DNA from: Lucifuga dentata
Lineage: Eukaryota > Chordata > Actinopteri > Ophidiiformes > Bythitidae
Length of the DNA: 64,000 nt
Assembly (NCBI GenBank): GCA_014773175.1
Contig: VXCM01000265.1
Location: forward strand, 285,501-349,500
Direction: 5' to 3'
Positions 38,761 to 51,639 of the stretch are shown here, one piece after another (the first letter of the stretch is position 1; every line of letters begins with the position of its first letter). The notes below the pieces were generated by a model. The model was not told where the DNA came from. It saw only the letters and a program-made list of their open reading frames with translations, and made no database searches. A program made the translations under genes and the position numbers.

Positions 38761-41612
38761 TGTTTAGTCATGGGTTCTCTCAGCTGAAAACTGATTCAGG
38801 TTTGAATGGGATTTTGGTTAAAATGCCTGAAAAAGGTTGTGAAAAGGTTGAGAAAGTAACCATTCAATCCCATTTGTGAATAAAGTTCTTTTGGGCCTTA
38901 ATAAAGTAATTTGTAGACAAATGGCAACATGTCTTAGGAAGTGGATTAATGGGTTTAAAGTGCCTCATAATTATGTAATATTGTACTCAAACTATTACCA
39001 ATTTAATGTAATTCCTTTTAATGTTTAGTTTGCCTTTTTTGTCACCAATTGTTGGCTAGTGTGGCATTGATTGAAAGATTAAGGAGCTTGTTGACAGCAT
39101 GGAAGGAACATAAAATCTGTCGTCGATAATTAGCATAGAGGTAGCTTTTTGTTAATACACAATACAATATGATATGATACTTGTCTGATTTCTCAAAAAT
39201 TTGTTTTGCATCCTAAAAGTGCTGCAGTTCGACTGTTCCACATAACCAAAACACAATCATAAAAACACAATAAAGCATAAAAACAGTATTAAAAGCATAA
39301 AAACAAAGCTAAAACATAAAACATAAACACAAAGTTAAACCAATATCAGTTATGCCTGTGTTTTATATTTCTGAAAAGCAGGATTGATCGATTGATCGAT
39401 TGATTGACTGTCTCATACTGATGGCACCACCTCATACCTCATATTTCCTCAAGAGATTATCGCAAATAGCAGCATGTGTGACGCTCAAAATTTAAAGGTC
39501 GGCTATGACCAACAACTGCGCTAATGTCTGTGTTGGCCTACAATTTAAAGTTATTGATGAAACCCCATCTATTTGGTAGAATAAGTAGGTTAAAAGAAAA
39601 TAAACTTGTAAACACATTTTGACCCAGTTACAGTAATTACTGTCTCCCCAAACAATGCTGGAACAAACACACATTAGTTTTTTATTCTACAGTTTGATAA
39701 GTTATTGCCAACAGCTGCAAAGACGAGAAGCGACCGGTTGCCAAAAACCTCACGATGAGCAGTTACACGCAGGAAGTCAACAAAACAATGGTGCTCTCAT
39801 GTGATAAATGTCTGATGGCACAAACTTCAAAATGAACAGCAAAAGCCTAAACACAGTATGTTCCCTTTCACAAGTGTGCTGCACTAACCTACCAGGAATT
39901 TCCTGCAATTTCATAACCAGCTGAGTGTGGAACTATCCAGCTATCATGATGCCCCTGCAAGTTTTTTGTGGCCTCTTTACATTTAAAAAAAATTTTTTTT
40001 TTTTTAACTTTTTTAAGTGACCTACTGTATATCTGATACCTATGTTTAAATGCTTTATTAGGACTGCAACAACACTTTAAGGTGGAGAAGGATTAAAGCT
40101 TGTTGTAGCTTGGGTGTGTGTGTGTGTGTGTAGCAATGGTTGTTGCTACTTCTACTCACAGGGGTGGCTACATGCAAGCAAAGTCACGATCTGTGGAAAT
40201 CATTCATATGTGTACAAAAGTAGAAGAGTGTAGCATTTTAGGACTTGTGTGTCAGAATAGCAAAGAAATTTTGATCCGTTTGCTTAGATGAGTCGCATTG
40301 GCAAATCACTGATACATATATTTATTTCCATTTATGTATGTGGCACAAAACAGATTTGAGAATATCTGATTCCATGTGCTATTTTTTACTCTTGACATGT
40401 TCATAACACATTTACAATATGTGCCGCAAGTGAGTAAAAAAAAAAAATCGNTTACTCTTGACATGTTCATAACACATTTACAATATGTGCCGCAAGTGAG
40501 TAAAAAAAAAAAATCGAAATTGGGTCACTTCTACCTGGTGGTGCAAATGTAGCAGAAAATACCTCAATAGGCATGATAGGATTGAAGTTCATCCCTCTGG
40601 TTGGGGATCAGTCACACTAACAGTATGGCTGTCCTGCCACTTTCAATGTGCTCATGCCCCAAGCAACGTAAAACTCAAGATAAAGTGCAGAAAAAGAGAA
40701 TCATTAAGGACACAGGATACAACACAGTGTTCTGAATCCTGTCCTAAACACATAATATGGTCAGTGAGCAGAGCAGCAGTAAGGGTGTCTTCGTCCTGAC
40801 AGCGCCCCCTAGGGCCCTGGAATACATTAACCATGATGATCCATAGCATGCTGGGAAAAATTACTCATTCCTGCCATGTGACACCCTTAATAAATTAAAA
40901 TCTCCCTTTTAGCTTTAAAGGCAAATGCATATTCTGGCCATCACTTGTGCTCTGGCCGTGCGCTTGCATAATTTCTTGTAACTATGTGTTGCCATAACTT
41001 GGTAAGCTACCCAGCAGCTGACTAATGCACTAATAATAGGGAACTGTAAGAAAATTAGAGAATTAACTGTGTGTGTGTTCACAATTAATACCTTTTAGTC
41101 CATCAAACTAATCTAATCATGACTTGTTCCCTCATCTGTCATGAATCATTTGTGCACTTGCTTTGCCAAATTGTGAGAAGAATCCAGTCACATCATTAAG
41201 ATTTGATTTTGTGTCTTTGTGACAAACAGATAAAGACTTACAGACCCAACAGAGTGACTGAGAGAAGCCTTATCTAAAATAACTATTTAGGATTCGATAA
41301 AAGACAAATTAAGCCCGCGAGCTTGAATTTTTTTTTTTTTTTTTTTTTTTNTTTTTTTTTTTTTTTTTGTTTGTTTTTGGCAATAGCCACGATCCATAAA
41401 ATCAGTTTTTCAAACAGCTGCATGCCTAACAGAGGTAATTACATCTTCAATAAACACATATAAAAACGAAGCAAATGCACCTAGCAGACAGCTGTGGATT
41501 AGGGGTGAAAAGGAGATGTCATTTCATCCTCACAGTGGCACATCTGGTAGATAAATTGAGAAAAGTACAGATGGCGATAGGTTCTTTCAATAAAAACTGG
41601 TTACTGTTTCTA
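38761..41612. other. Intergenic DNA with an assembly duplication
   Basis: No exon is seen. A (GATT/GATC)n run lies at about 39381-39409, TG at 40113-40130, a 65-nt duplication around an N at 40386-40516, and a T-run with N at 41351. Confidence 0.45.
40386..40516. other. Assembly join: 65-nt duplication around one N
   Basis: Bases 40386-40450 and 40452-40516 are identical, flanking a single N at 40451. This is the signature of overlapping contig ends that were not merged. Confidence 0.9.
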
Positions 41613-42088
41613 CTTCACAGTTTGTGCTTTTCCACCAAGAAAAGTCTGGTTCTCGAACCTTTTGCGTTCGGTATCAGTGGAACCAAGATGCCATCTAGCT
41701 AAGCAGCTTGCATATCTACCAATCTGTAATGGAATCACTGCGCCATCAATGAAAGTGGAAAGTTTTTTTTTTTGTTTTTTTTAATAAAAGTGAAAAAGTA
41801 AGGTGGAAGACACTGTTTACCAGCAAGCTTTTATCATTTTATTAAAAGTATTTACTTCAATCTAATTATGAGCCTACTACACACACATACAGACTTGACT
41901 TCTCCATTGCTTTTCACCTTCCTGAAGGTAGAATAATTCATGCCTATTTATGATGTTGCTCAGGTCCTGCTATTTTCTTTTGGTTATGAACCAAATTATT
42001 TTTTGCTATAAATGCTCCGAATGGTTCCAAATTAGATTCACGAACCAGAACGGAACCCATTCCACATTGGTCGAAAAGCCCTGTGTGA
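41613..42088 (+). mobile_element. Probable MITE relic with imperfect terminal repeats
   Basis: The left end GTGCTTTTCCACCAAG..TCTGGTTC pairs imperfectly with the right end, in reverse complement GGGCTTTTCGACCAATG..GGGTTC. Near the left end 'cgttcggtatcagtggaacc' and near the right end 'atggttcc..ttagattcacgaaccag' add further inverted similarity. No transposase is present. It resembles a fish MITE type known to me only from memory. Confidence 0.45.
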
Positions 42089-42290
42089 AAAAAAAATCCC
42101 ACAGATCTACTCAACAAAAACATAACAACCTCAAAAACTAATTACAAGTCATGATGAGTTATATTAAGGTAAATTCACTTATTTTAGCACTTAGGGTAAC
42201 ACTTGTAAAGATTCGATCTGATTTTTAGGGTAGAAAGACATTCAGTGTCTGTCAGTTAACGCAATAATGTGAGTAAGAGGTACACATGGT

Positions 42291-42777
42291 CGGAATTAAT
42301 AGGATTCTGCAGTTAGCCAAATATACATGATGCATTGCATAATCAGGGTGTGTGGAAGGTCCGCCAGGTGAGGAAATGCATGTAGAGGTGGCTTATTCCA
42401 ATTATGATCTTTACAAAAGCATAATCTAAGTCTCATACACTGTAAAATGTGACAAGTTGAACTTACTTAAAAAAAATCTAGGAAACCAATTGCCTTGAAA
42501 AAGGTAAGTCAAGATAACTATTAGTCTTAAGTTATTTTTACTTAATGTCTACTTGAACTTAAGACTAATAGTTATATTGACTTACCTTTTTCAAGGCAAT
42601 CGGTTTCCTAGATTTTTTTTAAGTAAGATCAACTTATCACATTCTACAGTGTAGTAAGCCTACTTCAAATGAAGCCAATTTCAATCTAATTAGGTGTTTA
42701 TATAACATTTGAAAAAACCTTTATGTTAGGTTATTGCTTTAATCCGAGTTTTAACAACCATGTAAACATACTTATCA
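42291..42777 (+). repeat. Dispersed repeat family R3, copy 2, split by a hairpin MITE
   Basis: It matches 20244-20562 on both sides of an insertion at 42436-42653. The left part ends near 'cataatctaagtctca'. The right part resumes near 'gtaagcctactt' and runs through 'tttgaaaaaacc' and 'gctttaatccgagt'. Confidence 0.6.
42436..42653. mobile_element. Hairpin MITE (foldback element)
   Basis: A near-perfect inverted repeat about 218 bp long. It begins TACACTGTAAAATGTGACAA and ends with the complement ('..tatcacattctacagtgta'). Arms of about 95 bp share 'ttacttaaaaaaaatctagg', 'ttgccttgaaaaaggtaagt' and 'aactattagtcttaagtt' blocks in inverse order. The loop is about 25 nt near 42540. The TA at each edge may be target duplication or part of the terminus. 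Non-coding. Confidence 0.75.
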
Positions 42778-43814
42778 TTACTTCAAGAAAAATCTCCCTC
42801 GTCTGCCTCAGTTTGTTACTTGAGAGTTCTAGTCTTGTTAGATTTCTTCGAGCAAACATTCTGTCATTGCATTAAGAGAGCGCTGGCTTCGAGTGGTGAA
42901 ACTTAATATTTCCCTTCTGTCTGCGCTGTTTTCAGCACTTACTAATGATCTCAATGAGCAACACGTATTGCGAAAATGCGATGTGTAATATGTGTAACTT
43001 AATCAGCCGATTCCCCATCCAAGGCTCTCAGCCAAAGACAAAGGTAAAGATCATAAGACACATTTGGAAACTCTGTCAGGATGTGAAAGAACATCTGAGT
43101 TCTCAGCTGCCGTCATTCATTTTCATAATGACGGTGAATGCAGATGAAAGGAATGAGATCCCTGAATGGCATTGAACTCTCTTCTTTCAACTTTCATTAG
43201 ATAACTCAAGAAGATGAAGAGAAATCATTTAGAGAGGGAGAAGTGTGTTATGAGATAATGGCTCCACAGGTTGAACATGGCGAAGCTGATGAAACACAGC
43301 AACAACCTGAGAAATCCAGGTGTGTGTGTCTTTGCCTGTGTGTGTGTGAGTGGCATCCAGGCAATGGCACGCAATTTTGAATATCTGTTTGTTCTTGTAT
43401 GAACACAATACTTATGTGTGTGCATGCGTGCGTACCTGCCAGATACCTCACTTTCTTTGTGTGTCACATCTTGGAAAACAAAACCACGAGGGCTAGATGT
43501 CTCCAGTAAGTTCTTTGTTTTAACATGTTTACCCGGCCAGATATTGATTCCTTTTCCAGACAAAACTGTTTGCACCCTTCTTGCACACATATGTTTGTGC
43601 TTTATCAGATTATGCAGAACAGATCCTGAAATCCAAGCAGCTTTAAAACGCAATGGAACAGATCATGTGGAGCTGTGAAAGTACTAAATCCTTCAAAATG
43701 TCTTTTAAAACTTTACGAATGTTCTCTCTGCCCTGACCAAAACAAAACGCGATGACAGGTGCCAGTTTACGACATCCTTCTCTTTATCTCCGCGTCTCCT
43801 CAATTTCCCCTGAC

Positions 43815-43817
<3 letters not shown>

Positions 43818-43858
<41 letters not shown>
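43818..43858. repeat. (GA)n microsatellite
   Basis: A pure GA run of about 41 bp. Confidence 0.95.
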
Positions 43859-43862
<4 letters not shown>

Positions 43863-46273
43863 GGACCAGAAGTGTGTTTAGGAGGAAGATGGCTGTCAGT
43901 AGCTGTCAGTCGTCAGCTTTTTGATGCCATCGTCTTGGCACAGGCCTGTCTGTCTCTCTGTGTAACAGCTATCAAAGACTCACTCACAGCACAGACAGGC
44001 GCTAGGCTGGAAGCACAAGGAAATCCACACGTTCTCTCATTTACACCTGGCATATAAACTTTGTGAAATGTGGGTCTGTGAATTTTGAAGGATCCCATCA
44101 TTCACACCTGGCCTTGAAGCTATAAACATGTTGAAATGATATGGAGGTCTTGAGCGTGCACCTCACATCATTATTGGCAAATTTTCAGGAAGAAGAGATC
44201 TGACTTGGGCTGCATTCCAATCCATTTTATTTCATGCACTTTTTGCATGTTTATTTTGCAGGTTACTATGCTACCATATCAATGCCACGATAAGAAAAGG
44301 TGTTCTGAGAACAAACAATAGGTCTAATGATCTGCTTTATTTGCTTTTCTTTGGTCAAATTTAGCAGCTTGTAGACTTGGAAGCAGAAAATCATTTTGCA
44401 GTAAAGTAAAGGTTGATTGGTTAGTCATACATCAAAGCACTCGGAGGAAATATATCAATAGAAAGTGGTTTAGTCACTATGTTTTATGTTTCCAATGGTC
44501 GATATCACGATCGATCAGGCAATGATCTATTTAAAGAAAATCCTCCCCCCGTTGCCTTTATTTTATGGTACAGAATGAATATCGCTGTGGACTGCGCCGG
44601 TGAAAACATCAATCTGTCCTCCTGTCCTTGATGGACCGTCTGCTTTTAATCTTCCTGAAGACAGATCACTGACACATCCCACGCCACGCCTCTGTGCTGC
44701 TCCAACATAGCATCAAGATGACTGTGTCCAGATGACCAGATCAGCACTGGAAGCTGAAAAGAGAGGAGGAGGAGTTGTCGGCTTCTTCTGCGAAAGTTGT
44801 GTTTCCATGATCCCATGGTCTGAGATGCCACCGCCGTGGGCTGTTCACTCTTTCCTTTTGGCAGGTGCACATATAGACAGATCTGAAAAATAAAGATGGG
44901 ATCCCTGCTCAAGCATACAGCTCAATCTCTGTCTGTTTCTGCCTTCGGGAAGTCCTGTCAGTGCTTACCATTTGGCCTTGAACTTGCACTAAACTATTGA
45001 GTTCATCATGCATAAAACATTAAAGATGTACATCCAAAAGCCTGTGACTGCCTGTTTATTGGCACTCACAGCTCCATAAACCATTTCTATCCCTTCTAGG
45101 ATGAGACACACATGCTCTACAGTACTATTGATGGTGTTTAACACAGAATATAAGCCATAAAACACAATAATAAACATAAGCGGAGCAAATAAATCGGATT
45201 CATAATAACCCTGAGGTGGAATTTATGTAAGCAAAGATAGGGTCTTTGTGGTAATTGATGACACAAGCTCTATCAAAGCACCAGTGAGACACTAATATAG
45301 TCTTATAAACACAGCAGCAACACTCTAAAGTAGCTTCATCTCTCCTCCTCGGCCGGCCTAAGTGCTTAAGTAATGTATTGCTTTCATAAGTGTGCAACTT
45401 TGCAGCACTTTCTTTGGTGGAAATATGTCTCCATCCTCTGGGCAGTGTGATTAAGAATAAAATACAAGGAGCATTACTGTGGAATAAATTCAAATAGTGC
45501 CACAAAGCAGGAAGGAGTTAGCTGTGCTGTGCTGTGCTTTGCTGAGCGGCGGAGGCTCCGGTGATGACGGCAGGGAGCTCCGGAGGTATCCATCACCAGC
45601 ACACACTGTCCCCCCACCACCCAGGCTAATGTATCACCTCTGGATTACTGTAATATCTCTCTGATGGATGTTTTCTGAGTGGAGTGGGCCATGCGTGCCT
45701 CAGACAGGAGTCTTGGTCGCTGGGTGTAGCTGCGCAGAGATGGGGCCCTCTGCTCCTGGAGGTCCATTATACCTCCACACCTCCTTCCAGTCCATTCATC
45801 CTTGGTTCTTTCCCCACTCTGGGTCTATGTGTATGTATGCACATGTGTGCATGTGTTAGTCAAAGGTCTCTGCTGAGAGGCCGGCAGCCATCCTGGGGCG
45901 ATGCCTGGGTTCCTTCAGTCAACTTTACTACCTTCATTTGGCCTGATGAATGGCTAGCTGCCTTATCAGTCCCTCTGCCTGCAATCTCAAGTGGTTCCCT
46001 GGAGCCTCCCACTGCCTGCACCTTCACCCCTTCTCTTCCTCTTTTTTCTCCCCCCCCCCTNCCCCCCCCCCTCTCTCCCTCTGTCTTGCACACATGCTCT
46101 CTCTATCTCTTTCATATACACTCAACACACTAGCAAACAGCGGCATGCAATAACATACAGATAATACCACAGATCTGCAGTTCACAAACGGTATGCACAC
46201 CAACAAAAACAATGCACCAAGCGTAGCATCCCAAAAACTCTGCAGAGCCCAAACTCACACACTAACACAAGGT

Positions 46274-46319
46274 ACACAAGCACACACACACTAACACACA
46301 CACACACACACACACACAC
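46274..46319. repeat. (CA)n microsatellite
   Basis: CA repeats with 'cacactaacac' interruptions, then an uninterrupted run to 46319. Confidence 0.92.
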
Positions 46320-49300
46320 GTCAGGTAGCAAATCCATCATCTTTATTTCTTCCCCAATGTGCTCGTATTTTTTCTTATGTCTGCACCATCCTCACAAAAA
46401 TATTTATTTTTGCTGATTTTTTTCTGAGAAAACACAAAAGAAATCACACCTCTCTTTCTCCCTGGCTTATGCCAAAATAATCAATGCTTTCCAGAGAGGG
46501 ACTTGTGGTGCGACATGCATGGAGGGAAGGCAGAAGGATGCAGACATAGCTCCAGGGCTCTGGTTGTAGATAATAAGTGAAGAGCAGTCCTTGGGTATGT
46601 TTTACAGCTATCAAGCCTCATCATATTTGACATGCATTCTGGTGTTTACACAGTCTCCTCCGTAAAATCCTCTCCAGCTATAGAAGGGAACAGGGTGCAG
46701 GGAGCACACACAATGCAGCACATACACATTGTGCACACAGAAGTGCTTAGAAAAGAGGAGCCAGTTGTTGCCTTTGCTTACTCTCTCTCTTTTCTCCGTG
46801 TCCCATCTCTTATCCACGGCACAATTGGCGGCGTTAGCACCTGTCAGCTGACTGACTTCTTGTTCCCAGTGGCTTATGAAAAAATCATGGCTGCTGGGCT
46901 TCCGGGGCTGCTTTCCCATCAATATGAATTCACCATGGTCTTCATGCAACATTAGGCCAAGCCCTGTTTTCATACAGCAAGCCACACGCTCCTTCGGCTG
47001 TAATACACAAGAGGAAATGAAAAGAGTAAATAGTCCTTTTAGAATGTTACGTTCGATCATGGGTGGAACCAAGTCGCCTATGAAAGAGACCAGTATACTT
47101 GGCTCTCAAAAGCACATTGCTTTCCATCTCCAGGTATTATGGCGCTTTGTTCTGTGTCCCATTTAATGCGTCTTATTTTACTATAAATGAAACAATAGAA
47201 TTCTTTGTGCAACCTTGTACCCTGCCAGCTATAACGAAAACAAGCATTTATCCAGTCAGAAGCAGAAGAAGCAGTAGACTTAATCATATAGGTCACTGTA
47301 ACCCTTCTGAAATAAACCGAAACAGTTAAAGCCGCCCTTCTGAAATGCTGATTTCAAACTATTAATATTGCAATGACTTGTTTGGCCTTCATTTCACATC
47401 CTCTTAGCTGGACCTGCTGCAAACCCTCTCCCTTCTTCTCCTTTCTTCTACTTCTCTATCTCCGTTAGCCTTTTAAACACGATGAAAGTCAATTATCTAC
47501 ACCACTTCTCCCTGACATCATCGCGCTAATACGAGCTGCTCTTGACCTTATGTTTGTGTGTCTGGAGCGGATGGGAGCACGGTGCCTCTCCCTGATTGGA
47601 TTAACTTCAGATGTGGTGTGTGTCTGGGTCTATTACCCTGGCTGTACTGTGATATCGAACCTCCTGTCCTAGCCTGTCCCCTCCCCCTCCGGTCACCCCC
47701 AGTGTGCCTCCGTCCCACCCCACTCCTCTTTTACACTTCCCTGAAGGCCTTCTGTCACACACACCCACGCGCAGTCATATCCCATGTGTTTCATGTGTTC
47801 CCATGTTTTCCACGAAGGAAAAAATGCCTGGAGAAACTCTCCATCTTCCTATCCACACATCTCTCTGAATCCGGAGGAATCTCTAGAGGAATGATTCTCA
47901 GCTCATAATCAGCTCAATTAGGATGAAGTGGGTCCGACTGCCATAGCAAATTGGTCTGGGTTATAACATCATCATTAGCGTCTTAAATGTGGTCACAGTG
48001 GGACGTGGCGGTCAGAAGATAGCAAGACTAAAGCTCCTTTCACGCATGTACTTGATTAAGGAAAAATTCCTGCTATTGTCTAGGACAGAAGAATGTAGAA
48101 TGCACGCTTGAAGCGGAATGCAGGAAGTTGTTGCTGCAATTGTCCTCCTCAGATCCATGCAACAATCCCAGATAGACTCATGACAAACAACTGAGCATGC
48201 AGATGACATGTTTGTCCTGCGATTTGCTTGCGACAATACCCTTAGCATGTTAGTGACAAACGGGATTCCCAGAAGAAACTACTATCATTCCAAGAAATGT
48301 CTGGAAATTGGAGTGATCGGGAAGGTTTTCCACAGCAAACTTTTTGTGTCACGCCCCTGCCTCGTTCTTCTACTTTTCAACTCTCTTTTGTTGGCAGTTG
48401 GCAAATCAGCTTTTTGGGTGCCTTGCCACTGCCTACTGGTTTGGAGGGAGATTTGCACCCTCTGCCTGACAGGGAATTTCAGGTTTAAGTGAGAACACGG
48501 TTGTCATGATTATTGTCCTGCAAGTGTGAAACATGTAGTCAGGGAGGATTCCTGCTGCAGGTAGTCCTGCTTTGTGCTGAAGGGGCCGAATAGGAAGGGA
48601 GGATGGACAAATCTGTCTTTGTGCATCTTTACTCTGTTGAGAGACACCAGACATGACTGACAACGACTGCAAAGTATATGGAGCATCGCTGCAGCATATA
48701 TGCCAGCATTCCTTTTGCCATTTCCAGAGGAATATAGCTGGGAGATCTGCAGGCTTATAAACCAGTTCACCCAGTAATTGTTTCTGAGGATTTGACATTT
48801 GTCTTTTTTTAGTGGTTTGCTCATGCTGTCAACACCTTTCATATATCCAAGCTTTTTTTCACTGTGGCTCACGTGCCCCCGAGCGCCCTCTTTGATCTTT
48901 TTGAGGACTGTCAACTTATAGCGTGACTTCATGGAAAATGAATTCTGTATTTATTTACATGTTAGGTTAATAGAATAGATGCCTCCGTGATTTGAAAGTC
49001 AAACAACCACACCTGCCATTCATTGCTGTTTTCTTTTTTTTTTTTTATTTCGCCTAAGTCAGATCCTCTGTTTTGTTCTGCACAAAGAGAGGATGATAAT
49101 GAATTGAGCAGGCTTATCCTCAACAGTCACGCTGCAGAATACACAGCGATAAATCCAGACTTCCATGATTGAAAAGCTTGAGTCTTTGGAAATATTTGGT
49201 TATATCCTCATCTAGATTCTGCTACTCTGTGACTGGCCTATATAGAAATCAGGCTTTTTGTTTGCACGTGTGTGTTGAGGAAAAAATTCTGCTTGGTCTC

Positions 49301-50359
49301 GCACAGCAGCACAGTGGCCCAGTGGCCCAGTTTGAGTGAATAAGTGTCAATGCATCTCCAGTCGTGCGTGCCGGTGCATGCACACGCATGTGAGCGTATT
49401 CCAGAAGCCTTAAATAGACTTGTCATGCAGGGAAACGCTGCTGTCACATGGAGGACAAATCTGAGGATGTCAATGGAATGCCAAGAAATGTCTGTCAGTC
49501 ATGACGTGGGTCTCTGCGTTATGATTAGCATCAGTGAATATTCATGCATGGCTAGCCTGATGCTGAGACGGTGCCAAATTATTATTATCATGCATCACAA
49601 ACAGGCTGCACAGGCGATGATGTAACAGCCATGTGGCGTTACAGGCATGTCAATATGTGCTGCCCTGTGTATTCTATGATGGTGTCACAGGTCAGTTCAA
49701 CAGGGCTGTAGTGATATTGCTTCCCAGACAGGGAATGAAGGCCTGACTCTCTTGGTATCATAAGCCAGGATGGCGTTGGAGGTCCATTAGCTAAACAACA
49801 CTGCCACTTGCTGGTCAAATTTAGGTACTGAAAAACGACTAGAAACACAAAGTTCAGCTGTGATGCAAAAAGTTCTAAAGGTTTATTTGTTCAGCCAGAA
49901 CACTAACCCGACTGACTTCATCCTGGATTGTTGTCTTCACAGTTAATGTTTGAATAGAAGCTACAGACCTGGACAGAAGTTTAGATAAGCTGGATGACTT
50001 GCAAAATTTAAAAGCCTTTTCCAGCTGCACCATGTGATCCCTCCTGCTACACTAAATTCCCCAAAACAGGAACCTCTTGAATTATTTTGTTTCATATTAG
50101 CAGTTGTATGTGTCAGTTTTGTTTCCTTGTTTCTCCACCACGTAGTTTTTTTTTTCCTCTGAGAGAGAGAATGTATGAGTGTGCATCATTGTGGCACTCT
50201 GACAGGCACGGCCTGGAGGAGGAACGGCGGTGTGCTCGCTGCAGATGGCAGCACACATTTTTTCATTCCTTAAACAGACACAAAAAGCAGCTGAGGGACC
50301 AGGGCCTGTCTGCGGAACGTGCTGGGAAGAGGAGCTACTTGGCACAAGTAGCAGAAACA

Positions 50360-50488
50360 ATTAGCGTCACATAAGCAGAGGCCTGAAGCAGCAGGGGAAG
50401 AGAGAGAGAGAGAGAGAGAGGATNATTAGCGTCACATAAGCAGAGGCCTGAAGCAGCAGGGGAAGAGAGAGAGAGAGAGAGAGAGGAT
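50360..50488. other. Assembly join: 64-nt duplication around one N
   Basis: Bases 50360-50423 and 50425-50488 are identical, flank an N at 50424, and end in the same GA run. This is another unmerged contig overlap. Confidence 0.9.
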
Positions 50489-50959
50489 GGTGGAAAACAC
50501 GGCATCTCATTTTCACCGGGAGGACCCGTGTGCACATTCCGAGACATCCCCCTTCCTTTCTCGTCACAAGTCAAACACTTTTTTCGCAGGCAGTTCATGT
50601 CACAGCTCATTTTACTGATGGCTTCCTGTTGGCATCTTGTTTTTGTTTGTCTCTGTGCATTCTTAATTAGGGGATAGATAGAAGAAGCTTTATGTCCTTG
50701 GAGAGACCTTATATCCCGCTCACATCCCCAAAATTCCCTTTTGAACATTCCTTGCTGCCATCTTCCCTGTTCTGTTTTGACAGTCCTGGATTTTGGAGCC
50801 AGTCTTTTTTTTTTTTTTTTTTTNAAAAAAAAAAAAAAAAAAAAACCCAAAAAAACAAACATTGTACATTAAAATTTACAAAGAGAAACATGCTGAATGA
50901 TAAAAAAAAAAATATGATGAAATAAGAAGACAATCACAAATGAAAAAGGAAAGCTGAAG

Positions 50960-51085
50960 CATTCCATTTCTGAAAGTACTGCAGTATAGGTACAGCTCTA
51001 CTTGTGGATTACTTGAGAATTTCCATTTTGTGCCATTTTCTGATTCTACTCCTGTACATTTCAGAGGGAAATATTGTTCTTTTTA
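50960..51085 (-). repeat. Dispersed repeat R4, inverted fragment
   Basis: It contains 'attttgtgccattttctgattctactcctgtac' and 'tttcagagggaaatattgttctttt', the reverse of the R4 right-hand half. Only this part is present. Confidence 0.5.
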
Positions 51086-51246
51086 AACTCGTCACTGGGA
51101 TGAAACTATGATCTGTTTTAAAGGCAAAATATCACAAAACCCTCATTCTCCAGCTGCATATTGCACACAAACATACACATACACAAAACAACAATACACA
51201 AAACATATTTTCACTACACAAAACTTGCAAATTTGGTATATTGGTG

Positions 51247-51435
51247 TGTGTGTATATATAAATAAATAAATAAATAAATATATATATGTGTGTGTGTATG
51301 TATATAAATAAATATATATATATACATATGTATATGTACATACATACACATATATGTATGTACATATATATATACATATATACATATATATACATACTGT
51401 ATATATGCATGTATATATGTACACACATATATATT
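51247..51435. repeat. Compound (TG)n/(TA)n/(TAAA)n microsatellite
   Basis: TG, TA, TAAA and TACATA units intermixed for about 190 bp. It is very AT-rich, with many alternating purine-pyrimidine steps. Confidence 0.92.
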
Positions 51436-51639
51436 GTATTGTAAAGAGTGACTCTTTTTATTGGTTTTTCTTTCTCCTGTAGATGTGACTAGCATGTTGT
51501 TAGTGATTTAACACTGAACATGCTTCAAATACATAAACTCTGAATGGACTGTGGTTAAATAAACAGGGAAGCTGAGGTCGACTGCATGTCCAGACCTTCA
51601 GTCACTGTGGATCATTTTGCCTTTTCCTGATCCTTCAGG

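Larger units (their letters stand above)
42778..50959. other. Intergenic DNA, gene-free
   Basis: No exon is supported. It contains a (GA)n run (43818-43858), CA repeats (46274-46319), single N at 46061 (C-run), 50424 and 50824, and complex unique sequence at 46790-46990 and elsewhere. Minus frames at 43225-43653 and 46611-47072 exceed 140 codons but lack domains. Confidence 0.45.

Noticed and set aside
43225..43653. 142-codon minus-strand open frame as a gene
   Set aside because: Part of it is a TG-repeat translation. No motif or start context supports it.
46611..47072. 153-codon minus-strand open frame as a gene
   Set aside because: There is no recognisable domain and no flanking exon signals. 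Overlapping frames on the other strand are equally long.
50335..50862. 175-codon minus-strand frame
   Set aside because: It crosses two N joins, a duplicated assembly overlap and GA and A/T runs.
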